Shown here: positions 41,936 through 51,780 of the stretch, one piece after another
How the letters are laid out: the number at the start of each line of letters is the position of its first letter
How positions within the stretch are numbered: position 1 is the first letter of the stretch
Source of the DNA: Prorocentrum cordatum
Lineage: Eukaryota > Sar > Dinophyceae > Prorocentrales > Prorocentraceae
NCBI GenBank assembly: GCA_963575745.1
Contig: CAUYUJ010015293.1
Span: 62,001-126,000, forward strand
DNA: 64,000 nucleotides
Reading direction: 5' to 3'
Program-made: the position numbers and the translations under genes
Notes under the pieces: generated by a model
Database searches by the model: none
What the model was told of the DNA's origin: nothing
Seen by the model: the letters and a program-made list of their open reading frames with translations, nothing else

Positions 41936-42108
41936 GTACACGTCGTTCAGTTCTAACCGTGCTCATGTCAAATTGTGCTCGTCTCTAATTGGTCCTGGCC
42001 CCCGAGTGGCCAGGAAGAGGCCCAGGATAGAACAATTAGAAATGACATGATCGTGGCCCCACAAAAAAGCAACGAACTTTCGAAGACTTGGAAATCAACA
42101 GTGTGTAC
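41936..42108 (+). mobile_element. Family C MITE-like element, copy 3
   Basis: GTACACGTCGTTCAGTTCTA at left. The right end, in complement, reads GGTACACACTGTTGATTTCC. The centre is GAGTGGCCAGGAAGAGGCCC. Confidence 0.82.
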
Positions 42109-42293
42109 CACTTTTGCTGTCGTGGTACACTGAAGCGCTTACTCTGGGCTCTGGGACTCCTGCCGGAGCTCGTCGGCCCCCGGAGGCCTCGACCGACCTC
42201 CTCCCGCGGACCCGCCTCTGGCCCACGGCCGCTCTTCTGCCGGCCCCCTCTGGGCCCCGAAGCCAGCTCGGGCCAACAAGAGAGTACGACATT

Positions 42294-42475
42294 GGGGGAA
42301 CAGAAGGTGGCATAAACATCAATAAACATAAAGACTCGGAGGTCCGCGCGGATTTCTCGAATCGGCGCTGGACCCCCCTCCCTGGCGCGCGGAGCGCGCC
42401 AGGGTCCCCAGCGCCGATCCGAGAAATCCGCGCGGACCTCCGAGTTTTCATGTTTATGCCACTTTTTGTTCCCCT
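42294..42475 (+). mobile_element. Family D foldback, full-length and near-perfect
   Basis: Left arm: GGGGGAACAGAAGGTGGCAT, AAACAT, then CTCGGAGGTCCGCGCGGATT and GGCGCTGGACCCCCCTCCCT. The right arm is almost its exact complement (CCAGCGCCGATCCGAGAAAT, GCGGACCTCCGAGTTTTCAT, GTTTATGCCACTTTTTGTTC). The loop is essentially GCGCGCGGAGCGCGC. This copy defines the full family, and its high arm identity suggests a young insertion. Confidence 0.9.
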
Positions 42476-42989
42476 AGACATGCTACTTTCCGCCGCCAGG
42501 GGCGCCTGTCCCAGGGCGGCTGGCAAGCTTGTGCCTCTACGGCGGTGCGCGGGGGCAGACGCACTCCAGCCGCCCTGGGCTTGGTGTCTGAGCTCACCGC
42601 ACGGGGACGGGCCGCCAGAGGCCGAGGATGTCCAAACACCTCACTTGCCATCGCTCAGGCGTCCACTCCCTGTGCATTTTTCGGTTTCGTGCGTGTGTGT
42701 CTTGTTGCTCGATGGCCCAGGATGGTCCTCGATGGTTCTCGCCGAAAAAAAAACACACACGTCCGAGGGATGCCAGGCTCATGTCTTGCTGGGGGGGCGA
42801 CGCGGGGGGGGGGGGGCTTTTCCTCCCTGGACCCCCTCCCCGGGACACGCGTTTCATCCCGACCCGTTTTTTGACGGATCCGGGCCCAGAAATGGCATCC
42901 AGCGGCTGATAATTGAACAACACACAACCATATGGTTCCGGGCCAAGTCGGGGTGTACCTCTGGGAGCCGCTCAAAAGTAAGGGCCAGA

Positions 42990-43130
42990 GCAGGAGGGGT
43001 CGGAGATCGCACCGCATCGCCGATGCATCAGCCAAGCTGGGATGGAGAAGCTCGTGAGCCAGACTGCGACGCATCGCCGATGCATTGGCGATGCGGCGCG
43101 ACTCTCCAGCTACGTCTGCTCGGGCCCCAT
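42990..43130 (+). mobile_element. Family A MITE-like element, diverged copy 3
   Basis: GGGGTCGGAGATCGCACCGC, GCATCGCCGATGCATCAGCC and GCATCGCCGATGCATTGGCG. The right end CTGCTCGGGCCCCATTTG is an eroded form of the family terminus. Confidence 0.7.
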
Positions 43131-43344
43131 TTGCCCGACTCGGGCGGGTGGTGATGGGTGGCCTAAACGGGGGGGAAGAGAAGGACCCTGAAGGGGCCCT
43201 TTGTTTCACCCCGCACGTAGGTCACACCCATGCCCGACCGACTGCAGAAGCCCTGAATTCAAAAACGTTGGCGTCCCACTCTTATCTGGACGTTCGAATT
43301 GGGTACGAAGAAAATGGGTACGGTGCCCAATAACAACAAAACCA

Positions 43345-43460
43345 ACAGCGGCCGCTGTTGGGTAGGCGGCCTCCTGCCTCAAATGGACAACGACCGCGGC
43401 GACGCCGGCAGCGAGCCTTGTTCAGAATGGACAGGAATTGCTGTCGGACTTTGCACCCAG
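43345..43460 (+). repeat. Family O repeat, copy 1
   Basis: CAGCGGCCGCTGTTGGG, CTCCTGCCTCAAATGGACAA and GCGGCGACGCCGGCAGCGAG, matching 59764-59880. Confidence 0.75.
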
Positions 43461-43481
43461 TGTTTTGCGTACCCATTTCTA

Positions 43482-43712
43482 GAGGCCTCCTCGATGGGGT
43501 CCGAGTAGATGGGGTCGGAGGATCACACTGCATCGCCGATACATCGGCGATGCATCGGCGATGTATCGGCGATGCATCGGCGACGTCGGCGATGCATCGG
43601 CGCCATCGGCGGGGAGAAAGTCGGGCCCCATGTCGAGCTGCATCGCCGATGCATCGGCGATGCGGAGCAATCCTCCGACCCCATCTACTCCGACCCCATC
43701 TAGGCGCTCTAG
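43482..43712 (+). mobile_element. Family A MITE-like element, copy 4
   Basis: Best-defined termini: GATGGGGTCCGAGTAGATGG at left and GATGGGGTCGGAGTAGATGG (as complement) at right, each followed inward by GGTCGGAGGAT. The interior holds repeated GCATCGGCGATGTATCGGCG and GACGTCGGCGATGCATCGGC. Confidence 0.9.
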
Positions 43713-44094
43713 CATAATTTCGACCGTCCCGATCATACCTCCGCCGCCTTCCGCCGACCTTTCGCCGGCGGACCTGCCGCTGTCCTCCTCCCGCCGTCTT
43801 CCGCCGTGGGCAGAGACCCTTCCAGGAACGCGCCAGTGGGCCAGGTTCGCCGACTGCCGGGGGCCGGGAAGAGGGGGGTAAGCGCAGCATGGCCCTGGGC
43901 GCCACGGGACGTACCCAGAGGGAGAAAAAAGAAGGCACGACATCCGGGAGGTCACGTGTCACGCGCCGTGATATCCCCCCCCCTGTCCCTCACCCCCCTC
44001 CCCAGGCACCCTCCGATCGATCTGCTTCCATCCGCGGCCCTGGAGCTTCCGACTCTTTCCTGGGGGCAGATTTGTGCCCCAGATCCGCTCTCGC

Positions 44095-44270
44095 GGCCCC
44101 GCGGCCCGACACCCAGCCCCCCGACGTCATGCTTCTGCTCATGGCGACGACCCCCAAGAGGTCCCGACCCATGCCCCATGACCGGCTCTTCATCCTCCGT
44201 CGATGTTTGACGGTCCCGAGGCCCCGTCGCGCCCACCAGGGACCGAACGGAGTGGCAAAAACCGCCCGTC
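44095..44270 (-). repeat. Family E repeat
   Basis: Complement orientation: CCCGACGTCATGCTTCTGC, GGTCCCGACCCATGCCCCAT and TTTGACGGTCCCGAGGCCCC. Confidence 0.85.
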
Positions 44271-44549
44271 GTCTTCTCCCGTGGCCCGGAGGGGTTTGGG
44301 TAAGGGTCCCCGGAGGCCGACGTCGAGGACTCGCGCAGGCACTGCACCCAAACCCTCTGCCCTCGGAGGGTCGGGCCGTCGCCACCCTCGATGTTCGACC
44401 ATGCGCGCAAGGTTGACCTCTGGGTGACCACGCGAGGGGCCGAGTCCGAGCGCCGAGGCCAGCGCCGGGGGGACCCCGCTGTGGGCCCGCACCGAAGGTC
44501 ACTCTGGCAGCCGGGATCTCGGCGGCCCGAGACGCCCGAGGCGTCCGGA

Positions 44550-44605
44550 GGAGGAGGAGGAGGAGGAGGAGGAGGACGAGGAGGAGGAGGACGAGGAGGA
44601 GGAGC
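44550..44605 (+). repeat. Short (GGA)n tract
   Basis: GGAGGAGGA run with GAC variants inside GC-rich DNA. Confidence 0.9.
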
Positions 44606-44927
44606 CCGGGCCCCACGCCGGCGTCCTGCGGGGCGGGCACGAGCGTGAAGCGGCCGCTCGCCGCGGCGCTCCTGGCGCTCGCGTCCGGGTCGCTGGTGGC
44701 GCTGGCCAGGCTCGCCCCCGCCGTGGTGCCCTCCTCGCTCTCGGCCTCGCGGCGGCGCGCACGCGGAGGTGGCTACTGCGATGGCCGCGGGGGCTGCAGA
44801 GTGGACATGGGGGCCTAACAAAAAGAGGATGCTGAGAGATGGGTTCATCTGGCCAGGGAGACCTAGCTGATCAGCGGGTTACGTGTGCCCCGAGTGGTGC
44901 AGGGGGGATCGGTAACCCTGTCCAGTG

Positions 44928-45040
44928 GGCTCCGCCCACTTAGACCAGGTATTTATCCCCTCATGCCAGGGCACCTGTAACCTAACGCACCTTCGCATCC
45001 GCTTCTAAGCCCCCCTGTCCCCTTAGCGCCCGCCGCGGAC
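44928..45040 (+). repeat. Family M repeat, copy 1
   Basis: GGGCTCCGCCCACTTAGACC, and CACCTTCGCATCCGCTTCTA followed by AGCCCCCCTGTCCCCTTAGC. Relatives at 51640-51780 and 54648-54800. Confidence 0.75.
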
Positions 45041-45077
45041 TTCTCAGCAGAGGAGCACATGACGGCAGAGGCATGAT

Positions 45078-45226
45078 TTCTCGGAAGTCCGCGCGGAGAG
45101 TCCTTGGATCGGAGCCGGAGCCCCCGCCCAGGCGCGCGGGGCGCGCCGGGCGCGGCGCAGGAGGCGCCGCCAGGGGGGGGTCCAGCGCAGATCCAAGAAC
45201 TCCGCGCGGTGCTCCGATGCGCTGTC
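45078..45226 (+). repeat. Family D foldback, copy 5
   Basis: Left arm CTCGGAAGTCCGCGCGGAGA; right arm CAGATCCAAGAACTCCGCGC followed by GGTGCTCCGA. The loop is enriched in GCGCGC. It lies nine bases before family C copy 4. Confidence 0.8.
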
Positions 45227-45234
45227 GTATGCAG

Positions 45235-45414
45235 GTGCACGTCATTCATGTCTCATCGTGCTCGTTTCTAGTTGTGCTCGCCTCCAATTGTTCCTGGCCC
45301 CCTATTGGCCAGGAAGAGGCCCAGGATAGAACACTTAGAAATGAAAGGATCTTGGCCCCCCCCCCAAAACAAAATCGAAGAGCTTTCGAAGACTTAGAAA
45401 TGAACAATGTGTAC
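45235..45414 (+). mobile_element. Family C MITE-like element, copy 4
   Basis: GTGCACGTCATTCATGTCTC at left. The right end, in complement, reads GTACACATTGTTCATTTCTA. The centre is TATTGGCCAGGAAGAGGCCC. Confidence 0.85.
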
Positions 45415-45468
45415 CTGTCCTTCGAGCGGCGCGAGGGGGCGGCCTTCCAGGAAGGCTAGGGGAAGGCC

Positions 45469-45665
45469 GTGGCCTCCTCGAGAGAAGCGCCCTTGGGAGG
45501 CCTCCGGGAGGCCTTCTCGGACGCCTCCGGGGGCCCTCAGGGGAGGCGCCTTGGAGGCTTCCGGGAGAAGCGCCCTGGACCGCGGCCTCCTCGGGAGAAG
45601 CGCCCTTGGAGGCTTCCGGGAGGCCCTCTCGGACGCCTCCAGGGGCCCTCAGAGGAGGGCGCCTG
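45469..45665 (+). repeat. Tandem duplication, ~113 bp
   Basis: GGCCTCCTCGRGAGAAGCGC followed by GGAGGC.TCCGGGAGGCC and CTCGGACGCCTCC.GGGGCCC occurs at about 45472 and 45585. Confidence 0.85.
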
Positions 45666-45847
45666 CCCTCTCAGAGGCCCCACGCCTTCGGGGAGGGCCC
45701 TGCAGCCCCCCTCTCTCGCGCGCCACGCCCCATGGGCGCGCGCCGCCGAGCGCCTTGCTCTTGCCCGCCTTCTTGGAGGACTTGTCCTCGGGGCGGCTGG
45801 GGGGAGCCACGGGGCGACGGCCGCAGAGACCACGGCGGCCTATAGAG

Positions 45848-46046
45848 TTAAAGTCGGGCCTGTCCCCCTACAGGGGGGATTGTTTTCGAAGAAAAATAAA
45901 AGGTGCCCCACAAAGAATCCTAAAATAATCCAAACATCGTATGGGGACTATTTTTTGTGAGTATGTTTTGACCTTTTTGGAATCTGTTTGGGGTACGTTT
46001 TATTGTTCGTCGAAAATCCCCCTGTTGGGGGACACGCCCGACATAA
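45848..46046 (+). mobile_element. Family B MITE-like element, copy 2
   Basis: Ends TTAAAGTCGGGCCTGTCCCC and, in complement, TTATGTCGGGCGTGTCCCCC. Subterminal CTACAGGGGGGATTGTTTTC and GAAAATCCCCCTGTTGGGGG are also inverted. The centre is A/T-rich. Confidence 0.87.
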
Positions 46047-46060
46047 GCCTAGGGCAGACA

Positions 46061-46083
46061 CACACACACACACACACACACAC
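46061..46083 (+). repeat. (CA)n run
   Basis: About eleven CA units immediately after family B copy 2. Confidence 0.95.
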
Positions 46084-46309
46084 GACAAGAACAAGAAACC
46101 TTGCTCTACAAATCCTTGGTGGACATTCTCTGGCTATCCTTGAGGGCCCTGACGTGCCCCGGAGCTCCTATGGGTCTGGGAGGCCATCGGGGGATCAGAA
46201 ATTTCCGTGGGGCACCTGCTGGCAGGCCGACTTCTTGCTTGATGTGCGTAAGCTGGATTCGCATTGCCCAACACATGGGGAATTCGACCCAGTTCGATCT
46301 TCATGCCGC

Positions 46310-46520
46310 TAGGTACAATCTCAAAACCCATAGTGAGGATGCGCAATCATGATCCAAGGGCCTTGGACGTCCATGTCGAAGCTAGTCGAGCGGGGCTTGC
46401 CATCGAAAGTGGTTGAGGATGGGCCGAAGATGATCGAGGAGGCAAGGCTGCAAGGGTGCCCTTGGAAAGACGATCGTCCCTACTACCAGTGTCGACTGTA
46501 CGCCTCGACCACGCGCGCGC
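46310..46520 (+). repeat. Family N repeat, copy 1
   Basis: AGTGAGGATGCGCAATCATG, AAGGGCCTTGGACGTCCATG, TCGAGCGGGGCTTGCCATCG and GCAAGGGTGCCCTTGG align with 59921-60103. The terminal inverted repeats are decayed here. Confidence 0.75.
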
Positions 46521-46714
46521 CCACACGACGCCGAACCGTCTCCGAAGGCCCATATGGCCTTCTCGGGGCAGGATCCTCGGCCCCCCCATCCTCGAGCGAG
46601 GATGCCCCGTTCTCTGGCGACGAAGGCCCGTTCTGGGATCTCCAGGAGCGGCCTCCTCGCCACGGCGGGGTTCCCGCTGCAACTTTCGAATCCCAACGCA
46701 CTCCTGCTGGGCGG

Positions 46715-46935
46715 GTCCGCGAGGGAGGGGGAGGGGGGGGGGGGCACGTCTTTGCCGCGATGCCGTCGCGAGACTCCAGGCTGGCACTCTGGTGGGCCTC
46801 CGGGAGGGCCGCACCCACCACTTCTGGGCAGGTCCGCGAAGGGGGGGGAAAGGGGGCGTGTTTTCGCCGCGATCCTGTCACGAGCATCCAGGTTGGCACT
46901 CTGGTGGGCCTCGGGGAGGGCCGCACCCGGCACCG
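46715..46935 (+). repeat. Tandem duplication, ~110 bp
   Basis: GGGCRGGTCCGCGARGGRGG, CCGCGAT.C.GTC.CGAG and TGGCACTCTGGTGGGCCTC followed by GGGAGGGCCGCACCC occur twice. Confidence 0.88.
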
Positions 46936-46979
46936 GGACCTCCAAAAACCGATCTCGGGAGGAGCAGCGGCAACTGCAC

Positions 46980-47095
46980 AGCTGCACACGTTCGGTGGGC
47001 CGCGCGGATGTCTTCGGTCGGCGCTGCCCCCCCCCCTCCCCCTGGCGAACGGAGCGCGCCCCAGCGGCGGCGCCGAACGGACCTCCAGAGTGTTC
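46980..47095 (+). repeat. Family D foldback, copy 6
   Basis: TCGGTGGGCCGCGCGGATGT, TTCGGTCGGCGCTGCCCCCC and right-arm remnants GCGGCGCCGAACGGACCTCC. Confidence 0.72.
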
Positions 47096-47844
47096 TTGCT
47101 ACGCTCGGCACCTGTTTCTGTTTTTCCCCGCTGCCGATCCTGGCCCTGCCCTATGTTGCTCCAAGCGTACTTACGGACCACATCCCACAACAATAATCTC
47201 GAGCACCCGGAAGAGTATCGAAGCTGTGTCGAACACGTATCGCCTCCCAGGGCCGACTTGCCCTCCCTGCTCAGCCGAGGCGTGGCCACGGGAACGAACG
47301 CGGGCCCAGAGCGCGAGCCCCCCTTCGCCGAAGTCCCGAGGCCCTGCGTGGAGATGCCACGAGCGAGGAGCACGCCGTGGGCGGGGGGCCCCGAGACGAG
47401 GGCCGTCCACGTCGGTCGGCAGGGGGGAGGCAGAAGCCTCACGCAGGAGGGCGGATGCCTCCGACGGGGCCCAGGCCCGCCCAGAGGAGAGCGGAGCGCA
47501 GCAGAAGAGGCGCCGCGAGCCCCTTCCGCGCCAGAGCGGAGGTCCACTGCGCCCCGCGTCCTGCCCGAGCGGCAGCGAGGACCTCCCCCGGTGCCCCGGG
47601 GTCCTTTCCCGGGCGCGCGAGAGGCCTCCCGGGCGGAGGAAGGCGCCGGAAGCGCACCGCGACATCCCCGCACGCCCTCGCGCCGCTTCCAAGTCACCAC
47701 GGAAGTTGTGCTGCATATTTCGGCCTCTGTGGGCGAGCAACGACATATGTACGTGTACGCCCTCAGCGGTGTTACCTGCACGAACGTCCGCGTTGACACG
47801 CACTCCAGGGGAAACTAACCGCGTACGTGTACATATGTTGCTGG

Positions 47845-47960
47845 CCTCTGACTCTGGGGGCCCTCGCCAGGCCCTGGGACCGTCCAACGCTACATCAGGA
47901 CGAAGAGCCAGTCTTGGGGAAAGGGTCCACACCTCCAGGGAAGCACGCCGTCGAAGTCAA
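47845..47960 (+). repeat. Family E repeat
   Basis: ACTCTGGGGGCCCTCGCCAG, CCTGGGACCGTCCAACGCTA, CATCAGGACGAAGAGCCAGT and GGGAAAGGGTCCACACCTCC. Confidence 0.8.
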
Positions 47961-48069
47961 GACGGAAGGCCACAAGCAAGCCAGAAGCGCGCTGCGACAT
48001 CCCGTGACGCCCTCGCGTCGTTGAGCTTATCCGGGCGAAAAGCCCAACTGCGAGAATTGCGAGGCAGGT

Positions 48070-49525
48070 GGCGGGGGGCCACGAAACTCGCGAAGGGAGT
48101 GCCGAAATGGGCGTGGTGCCGCCATTCGGACGCTGCCACTGGGGCCTTCGGCGGAGCTCTCTGTGGGGCCACGAAACGTGTGAGGGGTGTGTGTGTGTGT
48201 GTGTGCCATCATGGGTGCAGTGCCACCATGCGGATGCTGCAGCTGGGGATTTCGGTGGAGCTCCCTTTGGGGCCACGAAGCGTGTGACGGGTGTGCCGAC
48301 ATGGGTGGACAACCAGATGCAAAATCTTCCTCATCGTGGGGGCTTCGGTTGAGCTCTCTCTCTATGGGGCCACGAAGCGTGTGACGGGTGAGGAGGACCA
48401 AAGGCAAACTCCCCTTCTTGGTGATTCGGTGGGGCTCCCTGTGGGGCCCTGAAGCGTGCGAGGGGTACGGAGAACGGTGGAGCTCCTTATGTGGGGCCAC
48501 GAAGCGCGCGAGGGGTGTGGAGAACCACCTGCAAAACCTCCTCCTTGGGGCTTCGGTTCAGCTGCCTGTGCGGCCACGACGCCTGCGAGGAGTGTAAAGA
48601 AACGCATGCAAAACCTCCCCGCTGGGTGCTTCGGTGGAGCTCCCTGTGTGGGGGGCCACGCAGCGCGTTTGGGGGTGTGGAGAACTACATGCAGAACCTC
48701 CTCCTGGGGGAGACGGTGGAGCTCCCGATGGGGCCACGCAGCGCGCGAGGGGTGTGGAGAACCTCCTGCACAACCTCCTCCTGGGGGGGCTTCGGTGGAG
48801 CTTCCTGTGGGGCCACGAAGCGTGTGCGAGGTGTGGAGGGCCACATGCACAGCCCTCTCCTTGGGGCTTTGGTGGGGCTCCCTGTGGGGCCACGAAGCGT
48901 GTGAGGGGTGTGAAGAAGCGCATGCAAAACCGCTTCCTGGGAGATTCCTTGGAGCTCCCTGTGCGGGGCCACGGAACGTGTGACGGGTGAGGAGGACCAC
49001 ATGCACAACCTCCTCCTGCGGGCTTCGGTGGAGCTCCTTATGGGGCCACGGAGCGCCTGAGGGGTGTGGAGAACCCTCTGCAAAACCTTCTCCTGGGGGC
49101 TTCGGTGGAACTCCCTGTGGACCACTAAACGTATAAAAGATGTGGAGGACCACATGCAAAGCATTGCTCCTTGGGGTGTGGAGCTCCCTATGTGAATGGG
49201 GCCACGAGACGTGAGGGGTGTAGAAAACCAAATGCACAACCTCCTCTGGGGGCTTCGGGGAAGCTCCCTATGGGGCCACGAAGCGTGTGAGGGGTGTCGA
49301 GAGCCATATGCAACACCCCTTTCAGTACAGTGCAGTAGGGGCGGCATCAGCCCAGGAACTAAAGACTAAAGCCCGGGCCGCATGCAACACTCCTTTCTGG
49401 GGACTTTGGTGGAGCTCTCTGAGGGGCCATGAATCGTGTGAGGGGCGTGGGGGACCACATGCAAAACTTCTCCTGGGAGCTTCGGTGGTGCTCCCTGTGG
49501 GGCCACGAAGCGTGCGAGGGGTGTG
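48070..49525 (+). repeat. ~78-bp satellite, about 18 units
   Basis: Units begin GGGGCCACGAAGCGTGTGAG followed by GGGTGTGGAGAACCACATGC, AAAACCTCCTCCTGGGGGCT and TCGGTGGAGCTCCCTGTG. Starts occur at about 48068, 48165, 48270, 48365, 48437, 48494, 48570, 48652, 48730, 48818, 48885, 48965, 49035, 49115, 49195, 49272, 49420 and 49498. The first few are longer and carry (GT)n or ATGGGTG inserts. Open frames through it (Cys/Gly/Arg-rich) reflect the unit length. Confidence 0.93.
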
Positions 49526-49639
49526 CCAGGATGGGCATGCGGAGGGCAGAGGCAGGGATGATGAGGAGGGCGCCGCCTCGTCAAAACCCAACACCACAAT
49601 ATGGCTGGAAACAAAAAACACGACGAACAATTGTGGGAT

Positions 49640-49790
49640 GTTTGTCTGCCTCTGAGGGCCCCTGCTGGACCGATGAAGAGCTGGTCCCAGGGATGTGGTC
49701 CAGACCTCTGCCCTGAGGTCCGGGCCCCTTCCCAATGGAATTGTGCACACAAAAAAAGCACGAGGGAGGATGTCTGGGTCCTGGAAGACC
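49640..49790 (+). repeat. Family E-related fragments
   Basis: GGTCCCAGGGATGTGGTCCAGACCTC-type and GAGGTCCGGGCCCCTTCCCA are two facing E-like halves joined head to head. Confidence 0.5.
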
Positions 49791-50037
49791 TCTTGGGATC
49801 CTCCCCACCCGATCTCCGACACTCCTCCAGCCTCTCGCGCTCCGCTCTTCCGGTCTCCGGTTGCCCGGGCGCCTCTGCCCCGAGTCCAACAAGCAACCCC
49901 TCGTCCGGAGAGGCGGTTGCCCAGCGCAGCTTACGACAATGTCGCCGCACAGTCCTGACGTGGGCTGAAGGAACCCCATTGCGTCAGGGAATCCACCGCG
50001 GCCAGTGACTCGCCGTCCCGGCTAGCTGCAATTGAGC

Positions 50038-50700
50038 TGGGACCGACCGTCCCGGCATTCCTATAGTCGTAAATCGTCCTACCACGGAACGTTCTTAGAA
50101 CCCAGAAGTGTTCTAAGAACAACAACAATGTTCTTAGGACATTGACCCGATGTGTTAAACCGAAACAGTCTCAACCAGACATGGTCCAAGAACATTCCGT
50201 GCAGACCGCAAGAGGCTTTTAGAGGATTGTTTGGTGGGGCTGCAGGCGAGCCGGGACTCTTCGCCACTGCTTTGTGCAACTCCAGGACGCCCAAGGGGCT
50301 GGGGCCCAGGGAGAGCAAGACAAAAGCCGGGGTTCAGAGAGGGGCCTTTCTTCCGCCTACTTCCCAGGTGGACCTCCCGCAGCCCAGACCTCCGACGTCC
50401 TGATTGTTCACGACGTCGACCCCAATTCAGCAGGGACCGACCGTCCCAGCATTCCTATAGTCCTACCACGAAATTCTCTTAGAACCCAAAAATGTTCTAA
50501 TAACAAAGACAATGTTCTTAGAACATAAACCCGATGTGATAAAACAAGACAGAGTCCGCCAGAAATGTTTTAAGAACATTTCGTGGGAACCACAAGTGAT
50601 TATTTGAACATTGTGTGGTAGGGCTATGGGCGAGCCAGGACGCTTCGCCACTGCTTGACCCAAAGGTCCCGACCCATTTCCCATGACCACTTTCAGAATG
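50038..50700 (+). repeat. Family P: ~390-bp tandem duplication with TTCTTAGAAC hairpins
   Basis: 50038-50290 and 50429-50665 share GGGACCGACCGTCCCRGCAT, TCCTACCACG, GTTCTTAGAACCCA-type, CATTGACCCGATGTG/CATAAACCCGATGTG and GGCGAGCCRGGACKCTTCGC. Each has inverted ends (CCACGAAATTCTCTTAGAAC and, in complement, CCACGAAATGTTCTTAAAAC). The segment between includes E-like sequence. A family E copy (-) follows at 50655-50740. The last 26 bases of the window again read AGGGACCGACCGTCCCGGGA. Confidence 0.83.
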
Positions 50701-51124
50701 AACCGTTGTTTGACGGTCCCGAGGCCCACTGGCCAGAGGACGTCAATTATCAAAGTAAGTAAATGTACAAATCCCAAGAGGCCTTGGGACACTCAAGAAA
50801 ATATACAAATCTTGGGATCCCCACATTGTCCAATGTTTTTAAAAGATTTCGTCTCTCCCCCCCACTTCCCATATATTCCCATATTTCCTGGGGGACGACG
50901 ATTACTTGTGTCTGTGTGTTCCTTTCCCTCCCGATATTCGTCTCACCGCTTCTGGCCTGGCCCACCCTGTGCCTGGCCAGGATCGGCGTGTGCGCACTCT
51001 CCTGGCTTGGCCAGGGAGGGATAGCTGCTTCGACCCTGGCTCCCCGGGGCCTGGGACAGGCCCTGGCTCAGGACCGGTGAGATCCCCTGGCCATCACGAA
51101 GCCAGACCTCCGAGGATGTGATAG

Positions 51125-51353
51125 AGACCTCCCAGATGGGGTCCGAGTAGATGGGGTCGGAGGATCGCGCCGCATCTGCCGATGCATCGCCGATGTATAG
51201 ACGATGCATCGGCGATGCATCGGCGACGTCGGCGATGCATCGGCGACGTCGGCGTGAAAGACACGTGCTCCACATCGAGCCGCATCGTCGATGCATCGGC
51301 GATTCGAGCCGATCCTCTGACCCCATTTACCCGCACCCCATCTAGGAGGCCTA
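51125..51353 (+). mobile_element. Family A MITE-like element, copy 5
   Basis: Ends GACCTCCCAGATGGGGTCCG and (right) CACCCCATCTAGGAGGCC are inverted. The interior has GATCGCGCCGCATC, GCATCGGCGATGCATCGGCG and GACGTCGGCGATGCATCGGC. Confidence 0.9.
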
Positions 51354-51391
51354 GATCTGTCTGTTTCAACCCTGCAATTTCTCATCGATTT

Positions 51392-51482
51392 CGGCCTCGG
51401 GGGCCCGTATTCGGGCCCGGGGGCCATCAAAATCGATCGGGGACGAAAATCCACCCCCGGAGCAGGGTCGGGACCTCTGCTG
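51392..51482 (+). repeat. Family E repeat
   Basis: TTTCGGCCTCGGGGGCCCGT, GGGGGCCATCAAAATCGATC and GGTCGGGACCTCTG. Confidence 0.75.
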
Positions 51483-51639
51483 AGATGACCGCGGCGGTTG
51501 CTGAGGGGGTAGGGGGGTTGGATGCTAAGGGTCATTGAAGATGGCCTAACCTAGCCCGTAAGTAGGTCACGCGTGCGCTAAATGCTCTTGGGGGTTAGAT
51601 AGTTCATGCTCTTGGGGGTTAGATAGTTCCGCCAAGTGG

Positions 51640-51780
51640 GCGGAACCCAGCTTAGCCCGGATTGTCAATCTCCTAAACAACGTAGGGCACCCGCAACCCC
51701 CTTCTTGAGGCAGGTTAGGCCAGCTAGAAGCACCTCAGCATCAGCTTCTGAGCCCCCCACCCCCTTGGCAGCCGCCGGGG
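51640..51780 (+). repeat. Family M repeat, copy 2
   Basis: Palindromic TTCCGCCAAGTGGGCGGAA (51627-51645) and CACCTCAGCATCAGCTTCTG followed by AGCCCCCCACCCCCTTGGCA. Preceded by a doubled GCTCTTGGGGGTTAGATAGT (51588 and 51613). Confidence 0.75.

Noticed and set aside
46349-48287. Overlapping 489- and 577-codon plus-strand frames
   Set aside because: High GC removes stop codons. The region is made of duplicated segments, a family D foldback and a family E copy, and the residue composition is Arg/Pro/Ala/Gly noise.
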